From the NCBI GenBank assembly GCA_023418095.1, contig JAEZDL010000083.1, positions 1-12,417 of the forward strand: DNA of 12,417 nucleotides, given 5' to 3'. Position numbers and translations under genes: made by a program. The DNA is from Bacteroidota bacterium. GTDB taxonomy: Bacteria; Bacteroidota; Bacteroidia; Flavobacteriales_F; PHOS-HE28. The notes under the pieces are model-generated. The model did not search any database, was not told the DNA's origin, and worked only from the letters and a program-made list of their open reading frames with translations. Position 1 is the stretch's first letter. Each line of letters begins with the position of its first letter. Below, one piece after another: positions 6,727-12,417 of this stretch.

Positions 6727-8037
6727 CTACGCCGCCCGTTCCAGCCTCAATGAGGAAAGTTCGTACGTTGTACCAGGGCCTTCCGCCAGCGTGATCTGCG
6801 TATCGAGCTGCTCGCTCAGGGTGTGGATCAATTCCATGCCCAGACTTTTCGGTTCCTTCCACGCCGATCGGTCGCGCAATCCCACGCCATCATCACCGAT
6901 CCGCAGATGCAACGAATTCGGTCCGCTGCCATCGAGGTGAACGAAGATGGTGCCCTGCCGCCTGTCCTTGAAGGCGTATTTCAGGGAGTTCGAGATGATC
7001 TCGTTGATCAACAGGCCCAGCGGGATCAACGTATCCACCCCGAGTGTCGCGACGTTGATGCGTATGTCGAGCTTCAGTTCCGTATCGATCGTGTAGGCCT
7101 GGCACAGATCGCGCGTGAGGTGGCTGAGGTAGGTGTTCACATCGATGTTCGCCAGATCCTTGCTCAGGTAGGTCTGCTCGTGCACCAGCGCCATCGCGCT
7201 CACCCGGTTCACACATTCATTGAACAGCTCGTTCATCCTCGGGTCGCGCACCTGTTCCATCTGGAAACGGATCAGGCTCTTCACGATCTGCAGGTTGTTC
7301 TTCACCCGGTGATGGATCTCCTTCAGCATCACCTCCTTCTCTTCCTTGCTCAACATGGTCGCGCGCAATTCCGCGTTGGATCGTTCCAGTTCCTTCTTCG
7401 CAGCGATCAATTCCCGGCCATGCGACTGGCTTTCGCGAAGCAACCGGTTGCTCACACCCACGAGCCAGGCGAAAACAACGGCCAGCATGCACGCGGTGAT
7501 CACCAGGATCTGCGCTTCGTACCAGATCGCGCTCAACGCCCTGCCATCCACGGCAAGTCCTTCGCGGTGGATCGACTGCGCGGCACGATCGATGGATCGG
7601 CCTGCCTGCTGCAACATGATCTGCAGCACCGAAGTGTGATCCTGCCGGATCGAGCCGGCCAGATCCGCGTTCATCGCCAGGCGATGCACCGAATCAGCAC
7701 GATCCAGGGCATTCCGAAGATCGATCTGGAATCGATCCATCCCTGGCGCGGAAGCATGTGTGAGGCAGGTGGCGGCGATCATCGATCGCAATTCCTTCGA
7801 TCTGCCCGGCCATTCGAACCGATCGGTGCCCAGGTCGTTCGCATGGATCGCGCCAAGCGATCGCAATTCCCCGGCGATCACGTCCAGTTCATCCAGAAGC
7901 CCGATCTGTTGCTCGATCGAGACCTGAAGCTGGTGCGAGCGGGATACGAGGGTGATGCCGTAGATGATGAAGATGGATGCGAGAAAGGCGGCGGCCAGCG
8001 GCCACCTGCGCCACGAAAGCTTCTGGTAATGGGACAT
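6727..8037 (-). CDS. Transmembrane sensor histidine kinase, HisKA_2 type
   Basis: A 436-residue inner-membrane sensor kinase. TM1 (about 12-31) and TM2 (about 175-195) enclose a periplasmic region of about 140 residues that looks helical and has no sensor family I recognise. A coiled coil (about 200-238) leads to the HisKA_2 dimerisation domain, with KEIHHRVKNNLQ (239-250) holding the phosphoacceptor, probably His243. The ATPase domain has the N box NEIISNSLKYAF (345-356), the G1 box GDDGVGL (381-387) and the lid segment SLGMELIHTLSEQL (398-411), all normal for this family. No response regulator gene adjoins it: the 3' neighbour is the peptidase and the 5' neighbour the DUF4468-like gene, 43 bases away and probably co-transcribed. 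It may act on the receivers encoded at 10356-11152, which is inference. Confidence 0.93.
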   Translation of the reverse strand: MSHYQKLSWRRWPLAAAFLASIFIIYGITLVSRSHQLQVSIEQQIGLLDELDVIAGELRSLGAIHANDLGTDRFEWPGRSKELRSMIAATCLTHASAPGMDRFQIDLRNALDRADSVHRLAMNADLAGSIRQDHTSVLQIMLQQAGRSIDRAAQSIHREGLAVDGRALSAIWYEAQILVITACMLAVVFAWLVGVSNRLLRESQSHGRELIAAKKELERSNAELRATMLSKEEKEVMLKEIHHRVKNNLQIVKSLIRFQMEQVRDPRMNELFNECVNRVSAMALVHEQTYLSKDLANIDVNTYLSHLTRDLCQAYTIDTELKLDIRINVATLGVDTLIPLGLLINEIISNSLKYAFKDRRQGTIFVHLDGSGPNSLHLRIGDDGVGLRDRSAWKEPKSLGMELIHTLSEQLDTQITLAEGPGTTYELSSLRLERAA

Positions 8038-8080
8038 GCTGCCCGTTGGAACGTGGAATGCTGCGCAGGGTTACGCCCGT

Positions 8081-8662
8081 TCAGGGTGCTGCGCCCGCCC
8101 GCAGCCGGGCATCGAAGGCCTGCATCAGCGAATTGATCCGCGCGGTGGCCACTTCCTTCACTTCGGCATAGAGTTTCATGGACGAGCTCCGCCCCATGCC
8201 GCGCACCCGGTGCGGTGGCATCGCCGATCGGACCAACGGACCGGCGTGGATCCCGCCATTGGGACTGCTGCGATTACCGGTATGTTCAAGCTCACTGATC
8301 ATCACACGGCACTCGCCGGTGGTTATATTTATGATCACCCTGTATTGAATGGTGCCCATGGTCTCCTCCCGGTTCGATAACATGCCCGATCGGAAATTCA
8401 CCCTGGCAGTGCCTTCGATCACCCCGGCGGCCCGATCGTTGCGCAGCAATTTCCCTCCGGGCTCCTTGCCGAAGGTCCATGTCCAGGCCTCCATGGCCCG
8501 ATCGAAGAGCATAACGGCATTTAGCGGAACGGTGGTGGATCGGGTGAAGCTGAGGCCTGCAGTACTATCGTTGGCGAGCGATTGCCCGGAAACCGCACCG
8601 ATCAAGCACGAGAAAAGAAGGGCGAGCAGCGGCCGGCACACGGCTCGAAAGTTATAAGGCAT
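8081..8662 (-). CDS. Secreted DUF4468-like protein
   Basis: A 193-residue exported protein of unknown function. Residues 1-26 form a signal peptide (basic start, hydrophobic LLALLFSCLIGAVSG, likely cut near SG/QS). There is no clear lipobox. The region from about 50 to 130 resembles DUF4468, a Bacteroidota domain with a TBP-like fold: a helix (LFDRAMEAWTWTFG, 52-65), a basic segment ending in AAGVIEGTARVNF (78-90), a strand YRVIINITTGECRVMIS (107-123) and a final helix (161-185). A Gly/Pro/Arg-rich stretch (130-160) interrupts the domain before its last helix and is an unusual insertion. It lies directly upstream of the histidine kinase gene, so an envelope partner role is possible but unproven. 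It diverges from the NYN gene across 52 bases. Confidence 0.75.
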   Translation of the reverse strand: MPYNFRAVCRPLLALLFSCLIGAVSGQSLANDSTAGLSFTRSTTVPLNAVMLFDRAMEAWTWTFGKEPGGKLLRNDRAAGVIEGTARVNFRSGMLSNREETMGTIQYRVIINITTGECRVMISELEHTGNRSSPNGGIHAGPLVRSAMPPHRVRGMGRSSSMKLYAEVKEVATARINSLMQAFDARLRAGAAP

Positions 8663-8687
8663 TGAGCGATCGGGCGGTTTACATTTG
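8662..8687 (+). promoter_or_regulatory. Promoter of the NYN-OB gene
   Basis: TACATTTG at 8680-8687 is a perfect TAnnTTTG -7 box. TTG at 8662-8664 lies 15 bases upstream, slightly closer than the usual range. Transcription would begin near 8693, leaving a leader of about 22 bases before the ATG at 8715. No convincing divergent box for the DUF4468-like gene was found in the same 52-base gap. Confidence 0.6.
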
Positions 8688-8714
8688 TAACATCAACTAT
8701 ACAATTAGCGATCC

Positions 8715-9656
8715 ATGAATGAATCTATTGCTGGTTCCCATTCCTTGAAGGTCGGCGTTTTCTACGACGGGAGCTACTTCACCCACGTCAGCAACTACTA
8801 CAATTATGTGCATCCGCACCGGCGAAGGCTGCACATCGGAGGCCTGCACGACTTCATAAAGCACATGGTGGCCGAGAAGGAGCATACGCAACCCAATCTC
8901 TGCCACATCATCGATGCACATTTCTTCCGCGGCCGGTTCACCGCGCGTGAAGCGAACGAGAAGCCCAACCAGCTCTACTACGATCGCGTGTTCGATGATG
9001 TGCTGATGTACAACAACGTGCAAACGCACTACCTGCCCGTGAAGGACCTCATGGGGCGCAAGCGCGAGAAGGGGATCGATGTGCTGATGGCGCTGGAGAC
9101 CTATGAACTGTGCATGCTGAAGCGCTATGACGTGGTCGCGCTGGTCGCTTCTGATGGCGATCACGTGCCTTTGGTGCGCAAGCTGCATGCGCTGGGTTGC
9201 AAAACGATGCTGCTCGGCTGGGATTTCGAGTTCAACGACCAGGACAGCGGCGAAGTACAGACGACCAAGACCAGCACCGATCTCTGGAACGAAGTGAGCT
9301 ACCCGCTCCAGATGCACGAGCTGATCGACGATGGGTTGCGCGAGAACGATCCGGTGGTGCGCGAAATGTTCGTGGTGCGCGAAACCCCGATCATGCGCGA
9401 TCTGGAGGAGAACGATGGATCAAGCAATGGCGCCAGCTACGATCCAGAGGACCGGCGCCGGAGCGAAGTGATGAGCCTGCACAACGGCTATGGCTTCATC
9501 CGTTTCCCGGACAATAACCTGTTCTTCATCCACGACGATCTGGTGGATTACGATTTCAGCCAGTTGCGCGTGGGCGATCCGGTGGAATTCTCGGTGGCGG
9601 TGAACAACCGTGGCCAGCGTGTGGCCAAGCAGGTACGCCGGTTGGTGGAAAGCTAG
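8715..9656 (+). CDS. NYN (PIN-like) nuclease domain fused to a cold-shock/OB domain
   Basis: A 313-residue soluble protein. Residues 11-200 form a LabA-like NYN domain of the PIN superfamily, which are metal-dependent RNases. The acidic centre appears intact: Asp18 in FYDGSYF, Asp122 in KGIDVLMALETY, and Asp147 and Asp149 in ASDGDHVPLV. A charged, probably flexible linker (about 205-250) follows. The C-terminal 60 residues look like a cold-shock-type OB fold, with an RNP1-like YGFIRF (259-264) and an RNP2-like LFFIHDD (269-275), then VGDPVEFSV and a basic end (QRVAKQVRRL). The architecture implies an RNase or RNA-binding protein with built-in single-strand RNA recognition. It is transcribed alone from its own promoter between two signalling loci and ends one base from the convergent kinase gene. 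Target RNA is unknown. Confidence 0.9.
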   Translation: MNESIAGSHSLKVGVFYDGSYFTHVSNYYNYVHPHRRRLHIGGLHDFIKHMVAEKEHTQPNLCHIIDAHFFRGRFTAREANEKPNQLYYDRVFDDVLMYNNVQTHYLPVKDLMGRKREKGIDVLMALETYELCMLKRYDVVALVASDGDHVPLVRKLHALGCKTMLLGWDFEFNDQDSGEVQTTKTSTDLWNEVSYPLQMHELIDDGLRENDPVVREMFVVRETPIMRDLEENDGSSNGASYDPEDRRRSEVMSLHNGYGFIRFPDNNLFFIHDDLVDYDFSQLRVGDPVEFSVAVNNRGQRVAKQVRRLVES

Positions 9657-9657
9657 G

Positions 9658-10359
9658 TCAGGCCAGTGGGAGCCGAAGGGTGAAGGCACAACCCTTGTCC
9701 ATGCCATCACTGCTCGCCGTGAGCGAGCCGCCCATCGCCTTCACCCAGCCGTTCACCCTGGAAAGGTTGTTGCGGCCCTGCGCTTCGCCTGCAGTGGTAC
9801 GGCTGCCGAGCCACGCATACCGCGTGAAAATGTCCTTCAGGTCCTCCTGCGTGAGGCCCACACCCTGATCGATCACGCAGAGCTCCGCCTGGTCGCCGAT
9901 CACACGGGTCCGAAGTTCGATCCGTGATCCGCGGGGTGAGAATTTCGATGCGTTGGAAAGCAGTGCGGTGATCGCATCGCGCAGATATCGATCATCACCC
10001 GCCACCTCGATCCGATCATCGAGCTGAAGATCCACCGGCTGTTCCTTTCCTTCGAAACGATGACGAAGACCATCGGCGGCCTGGCGCACGAGATCCGTCA
10101 GGTCCACGCGCTTGGTTGCGATGTCCTGAACGCTCCGATCCACCCCGAGGTCATCGAGCAGATCCTCCATTTCGCGCAGCGCCTTGAAGAATTGTTTCTC
10201 CCCGTATTCCAGCAATTCCTGTTTCTCCGCATCTCCCGAAGCGGTATGCTTCAGTGCTTCGTACAGGCCTGAAAGCCGGTTGCGCATGTCATGCGCGAAC
10301 TTGTGCAATCGATCCGCCTGATCCTTGGCGACTGCGCCAGAGACTTTTTCCGGGTTCAT
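9658..10359 (-). CDS. Soluble histidine kinase without a sensor domain
   Basis: A 233-residue cytoplasmic kinase with no membrane segment and no PAS, GAF or other input domain. The H box is FAHDMRNRLSGLYEALKH (21-38), with His23 as phosphoacceptor. The dimerisation helices run to about 70. The ATPase domain contains the N box ALLSNASKFS (132-141, Asn135), the G1 box DQGVGL (164-169) and an F-box-like DIFTRY (176-181). The lid motif is odd: GRNNLSRVNGWVKAMGG (195-211) replaces the usual GxGLGL...GG glycines, so ATP binding or turnover may be altered. Its ATG overlaps the upstream response regulator stop (ATGA, 10356-10359). With two receivers upstream it forms a compact module. The stop lies one base from the convergent NYN gene's stop. 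Confidence 0.9.
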   Translation of the reverse strand: MNPEKVSGAVAKDQADRLHKFAHDMRNRLSGLYEALKHTASGDAEKQELLEYGEKQFFKALREMEDLLDDLGVDRSVQDIATKRVDLTDLVRQAADGLRHRFEGKEQPVDLQLDDRIEVAGDDRYLRDAITALLSNASKFSPRGSRIELRTRVIGDQAELCVIDQGVGLTQEDLKDIFTRYAWLGSRTTAGEAQGRNNLSRVNGWVKAMGGSLTASSDGMDKGCAFTLRLPLA

Positions 10360-10724
10360 TCAACCTTGCGTGCGAATTGTTGCAGCACGTCCTCCAGGCT
10401 GTCCGAATTGATCGGTTTGGAAAGGTACTGGCAGTTCTGAAGCGCGCGAATGGCGGCGATGATCTCCGGCTTGGTGCTGGCCGTGAGGAAGAGGATGGGG
10501 ATCGGTTCCCTGGCATGGATCTCATGGGCCAGTTCCAGGCCGGTCTTGTCCCCTTTCAGGTAGATGTCCATGATGATCAGATCGGGCTTCTCCTCCTTCA
10601 GCAGTGCTTCGGCCTCTTCGGAGCTGCGCGCAGTGCCGATCACATCGAAACCCATGCGCTCCAATTGCAACCGATAACCGAAACTGATTATGGTCTCGTC
10701 CTCAATGATCAAGATCTTCTTCAT
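10356..10724 (-). CDS. Receiver-only response regulator
   Basis: A 122-residue single CheY-like receiver domain without an output domain. Key residues are present: the acidic pair Glu8-Asp9 in IIEDE, the phosphorylatable Asp53 in LIIMDIYL, Thr81 in FLTAS and Lys103 in LSKPI. It probably works by protein contact or as a relay step. The ATG at 10724 follows the first receiver gene by 20 bases, and the stop overlaps the kinase start by four bases, so the kinase encoded next is the likely partner. A TAGCTTTA box just upstream could give it some independent transcription. Confidence 0.93.
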   Translation of the reverse strand: MKKILIIEDETIISFGYRLQLERMGFDVIGTARSSEEAEALLKEEKPDLIIMDIYLKGDKTGLELAHEIHAREPIPILFLTASTKPEIIAAIRALQNCQYLSKPINSDSLEDVLQQFARKVE

Positions 10725-10739
10725 GGTGGTGGAACGCCG

Positions 10740-10766
10740 TAAAGCTAGCGGTTGATCCGTCGCAAA
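10740..10766 (-). promoter_or_regulatory. Weak candidate promoter inside the response-regulator operon
   Basis: On the minus strand, TAGCTTTA (10747 to 10740) has one mismatch to TAnnTTTG, and TTTG (10766 to 10763) lies 15 bases upstream. The box overlaps the TAG stop of the first receiver gene, so the match could be coincidental. It would permit extra transcription of the second receiver and the kinase. Confidence 0.3.
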
Positions 10767-11152
10767 TGGTCCGCTACCATGCGTTCATAATTCTCTACGG
10801 TCAGCGCCTTCTCCACATAACCGATCACCGATCGGAAGGAGAGTGCCTTTTCAAGATCGGATGGCCGGTTGCTGGAGGAGAACATCACCACCGAAGTGGA
10901 TCCGTTCGGCAGCAGCCCTTCGCTCTCCGCCGCTTCGATCAATTCAAAACCGTTCAGGCCGGGCATGTTTATGTCCACGAACATCATGTCCGGCACGGCA
11001 CCGCCCTGTAGCGATCGCAGTGCTTCCTGTGCCGAGGTGAAACAGCTGAGCTTCCCCTGGAAACCCGCCTTCTTCAGCACTAGCTTCGTGATGAAATTGC
11101 AATCGTCCTCATCGTCGACAAGAATGATATGCCCGATCGGTGAGCTTGACAT
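10745..11152 (-). CDS. Receiver-only response regulator with a KA instead of KP motif
   Basis: A 135-residue single receiver domain, numbered from the ATG at 11152. It contains the acidic cluster VDDEDD (12-17), the phosphorylatable Asp60 in MFVDINMPGLNGFEL, the switch serines in MFSSS (90-94) and Lys115 in YVEKALT. The conserved Pro that normally follows this Lys is Ala here, which may loosen the cis-peptide loop of the active site. There is no output domain. An upstream ATG (11224) adds 24 residues that do not look like part of the receiver fold, so I prefer 11152. It is the first gene of the receiver-receiver-kinase module, 20 bases before the second receiver and 88 bases after the DUF486 gene. 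Such single receivers often relay or titrate phosphate in Bacteroidota. Confidence 0.9.
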   Translation of the reverse strand: MSSSPIGHIILVDDEDDCNFITKLVLKKAGFQGKLSCFTSAQEALRSLQGGAVPDMMFVDINMPGLNGFELIEAAESEGLLPNGSTSVVMFSSSNRPSDLEKALSFRSVIGYVEKALTVENYERMVADHLRRINR

Positions 11153-11240
11153 GCGGTGGGCTTTGAACGGATCTGAAATGGCCTTTGTTACGCAATGATC
11201 GAAAGGATGAGCCGGCCGATCCATGAGAAAGATCAGGTTT

Positions 11241-11609
11241 TCATTTCCTGAAGACCAGCCATACGGCGATCACCAGCAGGATACCGGCCAGTGCATGGTT
11301 CCAGCGAAGTGCTTCATTCTTGAAGAGCAGTGAAGTGAAGAGCACGAAAACGATCAATGTGATCACTTCCTGCACCACTTTCAATTGCACGAGCGAGAAA
11401 GGACCACCGTTGGAAACATGGCCGAGACGGTTGGCGGGTACCATGAGCACGTATTCGAAGAAGGCGATGCCCCAGCTGATGAGGATGATGCCGGCCAGCC
11501 CAAGGCCACGGCCCCATTCATGGTCCTTGAAACGCAGGTGGCCGTACCACGCGAATGTCATGAAGGTGTTGCTGAGCACGAGCAGCAGAATGGTGATCCA
11601 GCCTTTCAT
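11241..11609 (-). CDS. DUF486 family small membrane protein (DMT-like)
   Basis: A 122-residue inner-membrane protein with four hydrophobic segments near 2-21, 35-57, 79-97 and 104-120. The family signatures are clear: LSNTFMTFAWYGHL in TM1, ILISWGIAFFEYVLMVPANR around TM2 and QLKVVQEVITLIVF in TM3. DUF486 proteins are placed near the drug/metabolite transporter superfamily as short four-helix members, but the substrate is unknown. I use the ATG at 11609; an in-frame TTG at 11618 adds three residues. The gene is preceded by the three-hairpin element and a promoter-like box, and may be co-transcribed with the signalling module downstream. Confidence 0.92.
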   Translation of the reverse strand: MKGWITILLLVLSNTFMTFAWYGHLRFKDHEWGRGLGLAGIILISWGIAFFEYVLMVPANRLGHVSNGGPFSLVQLKVVQEVITLIVFVLFTSLLFKNEALRWNHALAGILLVIAVWLVFRK

Positions 11610-11702
11610 TCGCGGCAAAGCTCGATGGCGGATCGCCGATCCGTGTGCACCGATCGGCCAGCTTGCTCAACCGGTGCATGTTGATCACCCCGGGAAGTTG
11701 TG

Positions 11703-11838
11703 TGCGTGAGGCTGCGTGAGCGTCCCGCAGTACTGCGGGAGAAGTGGAATGCCCGCAAGCGACGGAGGAGTGCGGACTTGGAACGGATAGCGCGACGGCG
11801 CTGCCCCCGCAGGACTGCGGGGTGAGCGCCGGCACGCC
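11703..11838 (-). repeat. Three-hairpin intergenic element, probable interspersed repeat or structured RNA
   Basis: The 239-base gap 11619-11857 contains no credible gene but has a dense series of inverted repeats. Hairpin A (11797-11830) pairs GGCGCT with AGCGCC and CCCCGCA with TGCGGGG around a four-base loop. Hairpin B (11751-11777) pairs GCCCGCA with TGCGGAC around 13 bases. Hairpin C (11723-11740) is the perfect 18-base palindrome TCCCGCAGTACTGCGGGA. The left end has two copies of TGCGTGAG (11703-11710 and 11713-11720), whose GCGTG can pair with CACGC at 11833-11837 to close the whole unit. There is no GATC in 11700-11850 although GATC saturates the flanks. The minus-strand core (GCTATCCGTTCC, GCATTCCACTTC) recalls, from memory, a dispersed repeat family in Bacteroidota. 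The strand assignment is inferred from that and from the upstream promoter box. Confidence 0.6.
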
Positions 11839-11846
11839 CAAATGTA
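11839..11846 (-). promoter_or_regulatory. Candidate -7 box upstream of the three-hairpin element
   Basis: On the minus strand, TACATTTG (11846 to 11839) matches TAnnTTTG perfectly, but I find no TTG at a good distance upstream. Transcripts from here would begin at the edge of the hairpin element and run through it to the DUF486 gene, giving a leader of about 220 bases. Confidence 0.4.
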
Positions 11847-11857
11847 AATGTGATCGA

Positions 11858-12417
11858 TCATTCCTTCGTTCCGCCCCACGTGCGATAGCGCGCGGTGATC
11901 GGCGGTCGATCGGCGGGCACTTCGCGCAGGGGTTCGCACGCTTTCAACGAGGCATACATTTCTTTCGGCAGCTGTTGATAGAGCTTTGTTCCTTCCGTTT
12001 TCCACGCGATCATTTCATCGGTCACTTCCTTCACTTTTTTCGCTGGATTGCCCACGATCAGGCTTCGCGCAGCCCATTTGCTATCGGCCTTCAGGAAGGA
12101 AAGCGCGCCCACGATGCATTCATCACCCAGTTCCACATCGTCCATGAGCACCGCGTTCATACCGATCAGGCAATTGCGGCCGATGTGTGCACCATGGATG
12201 ATCGCCCCGTGGCCGATGTGCGCACCCTGCTCCAGCCGCACCGTAACGCCCGGGAACATGTGAACCGTGCAATTCTCCTGCACGTTGCAGCCATCGGCGA
12301 CGATGATCTCGCCCCAGTCGCCACGCAATGCTGCGCCCGGGCCTATGTACACATCGCGGCCAATGATCACGTTGCCCGTTACCGCGGCCTGCGGATGAAT
12401 GAAGGAAGAAGTATGGA
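11858..12417 (-). CDS. paaY: PaaY/CaiE-like gamma-carbonic anhydrase-type hexapeptide protein (N-terminus off the window)
   Basis: The frame is open to the right edge, so the 5' end is missing; reading from the edge it begins HTSSFIHPQAAVTGNVIIG. This is a left-handed beta-helix protein of hexapeptide repeats. Family residues are visible: RGDWGEI, the three metal-ligand histidines in VHMFPG and HIGHGAIIHG, GMNAVLMDD, SLIVGNPAKKVKEV and the helical tail WKTEGTKLYQQL followed by CEPLREV. The order and the tail match PaaY and CaiE closely. PaaY is a thioesterase supporting phenylacetyl-CoA catabolism by hydrolysing dead-end ring-oxidation products. No other paa gene is inside the window, so the pathway role rests on similarity alone and a general gamma-carbonic anhydrase-like role is possible. 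About 15 N-terminal residues are probably missing. Confidence 0.88.
   Translation of the reverse strand, partial: HTSSFIHPQAAVTGNVIIGRDVYIGPGAALRGDWGEIIVADGCNVQENCTVHMFPGVTVRLEQGAHIGHGAIIHGAHIGRNCLIGMNAVLMDDVELGDECIVGALSFLKADSKWAARSLIVGNPAKKVKEVTDEMIAWKTEGTKLYQQLPKEMYASLKACEPLREVPADRPPITARYRTWGGTKE

Noticed and set aside
7782..7872. Two copies of GATCGCAATTCC as a regulatory repeat
   Set aside because: Both lie in the kinase coding region and encode the same ELRS residues, so they reflect codon use and GATC abundance.
6823..8136. Long + strand open frame (437 codons) opposite the HisKA_2 kinase gene
   Set aside because: Antisense shadow with low-complexity His/Arg/Gln composition; the kinase on the other strand has all expected boxes.
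8694..8701. Minus-strand TATAGTTG as a divergent promoter box for the DUF4468-like gene
   Set aside because: One mismatch at a conserved T and no TTG at a suitable distance upstream.
11616..11623. Minus-strand GAGCTTTG as a promoter for the DUF486 gene
   Set aside because: It mismatches the first base of the box, lacks an upstream TTG and lies too close to the start codon.
11723..11740. The 18-base palindrome as a Rho-independent terminator
   Set aside because: No T-run follows it on either strand, and it is one of three hairpins in a larger element.
11518..11841. Minus-strand frame across the three-hairpin element and the start of the DUF486 gene
   Set aside because: It overlaps the DUF486 gene in another frame, runs through the inverted repeats and has no domain; the repeats explain the sequence better.

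Overview
The window looks like chromosomal DNA from a GC-rich member of the Bacteroidota, probably near the Flavobacteriales. Three things support this. Several gene starts are preceded by the TAnnTTTG/TTG promoter typical of that phylum, and clear Shine-Dalgarno sequences are scarce. Several families are typical of the phylum: a DUF4468-like secreted protein, a secreted prolyl oligopeptidase, receiver-only response regulators, and a membrane protein paired with a winged-helix regulator. Gene density is very high. GATC is extremely frequent: I counted 29 in positions 2461-3420, where about 4 are expected by chance. I saw no tRNA, rRNA, CRISPR array, transposase or phage gene.

Left arm (1-4449, all + strand): a SAM-dependent methyltransferase, a ZIP-family metal transporter, a six-helix membrane protein with its partner winged-helix regulator, a membrane-anchored endonuclease/exonuclease/phosphatase (EEP) protein, a six-helix membrane protein of unknown function with strongly patterned motifs, and a small three-helix membrane protein. 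Most junctions are ATGA or short overlaps, so this is one or two operons. A promoter probably restarts transcription at about 1479-1509.

Middle (4453-8662, all - strand): reading in the transcribed direction, a secreted DUF4468-like protein, a transmembrane HisKA_2 histidine kinase with no adjacent response regulator, and a secreted S9A prolyl oligopeptidase with its own promoter. The divergent + strand gene 8715-9656 encodes a NYN ribonuclease-like domain fused to a C-terminal cold-shock/OB domain. It ends one base from the convergent gene on its right.

Right arm (9658-12417, all - strand): in the transcribed direction, a PaaY/CaiE-like hexapeptide protein cut by the window edge, a 239-bp intergenic region with a three-hairpin element and a promoter-like box, a DUF486 membrane protein, and a compact signalling module of two receiver-only response regulators and a soluble histidine kinase whose ATP-lid glycine motif looks degenerate.

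The points most worth a second look are the three-hairpin element (no GATC in a GATC-saturated region), the NYN-OB fusion, the sensorless kinase with two outputless receivers, the uncharacterised membrane proteins of the left arm, and the GATC excess. I found no clearly new defence or mobile system.
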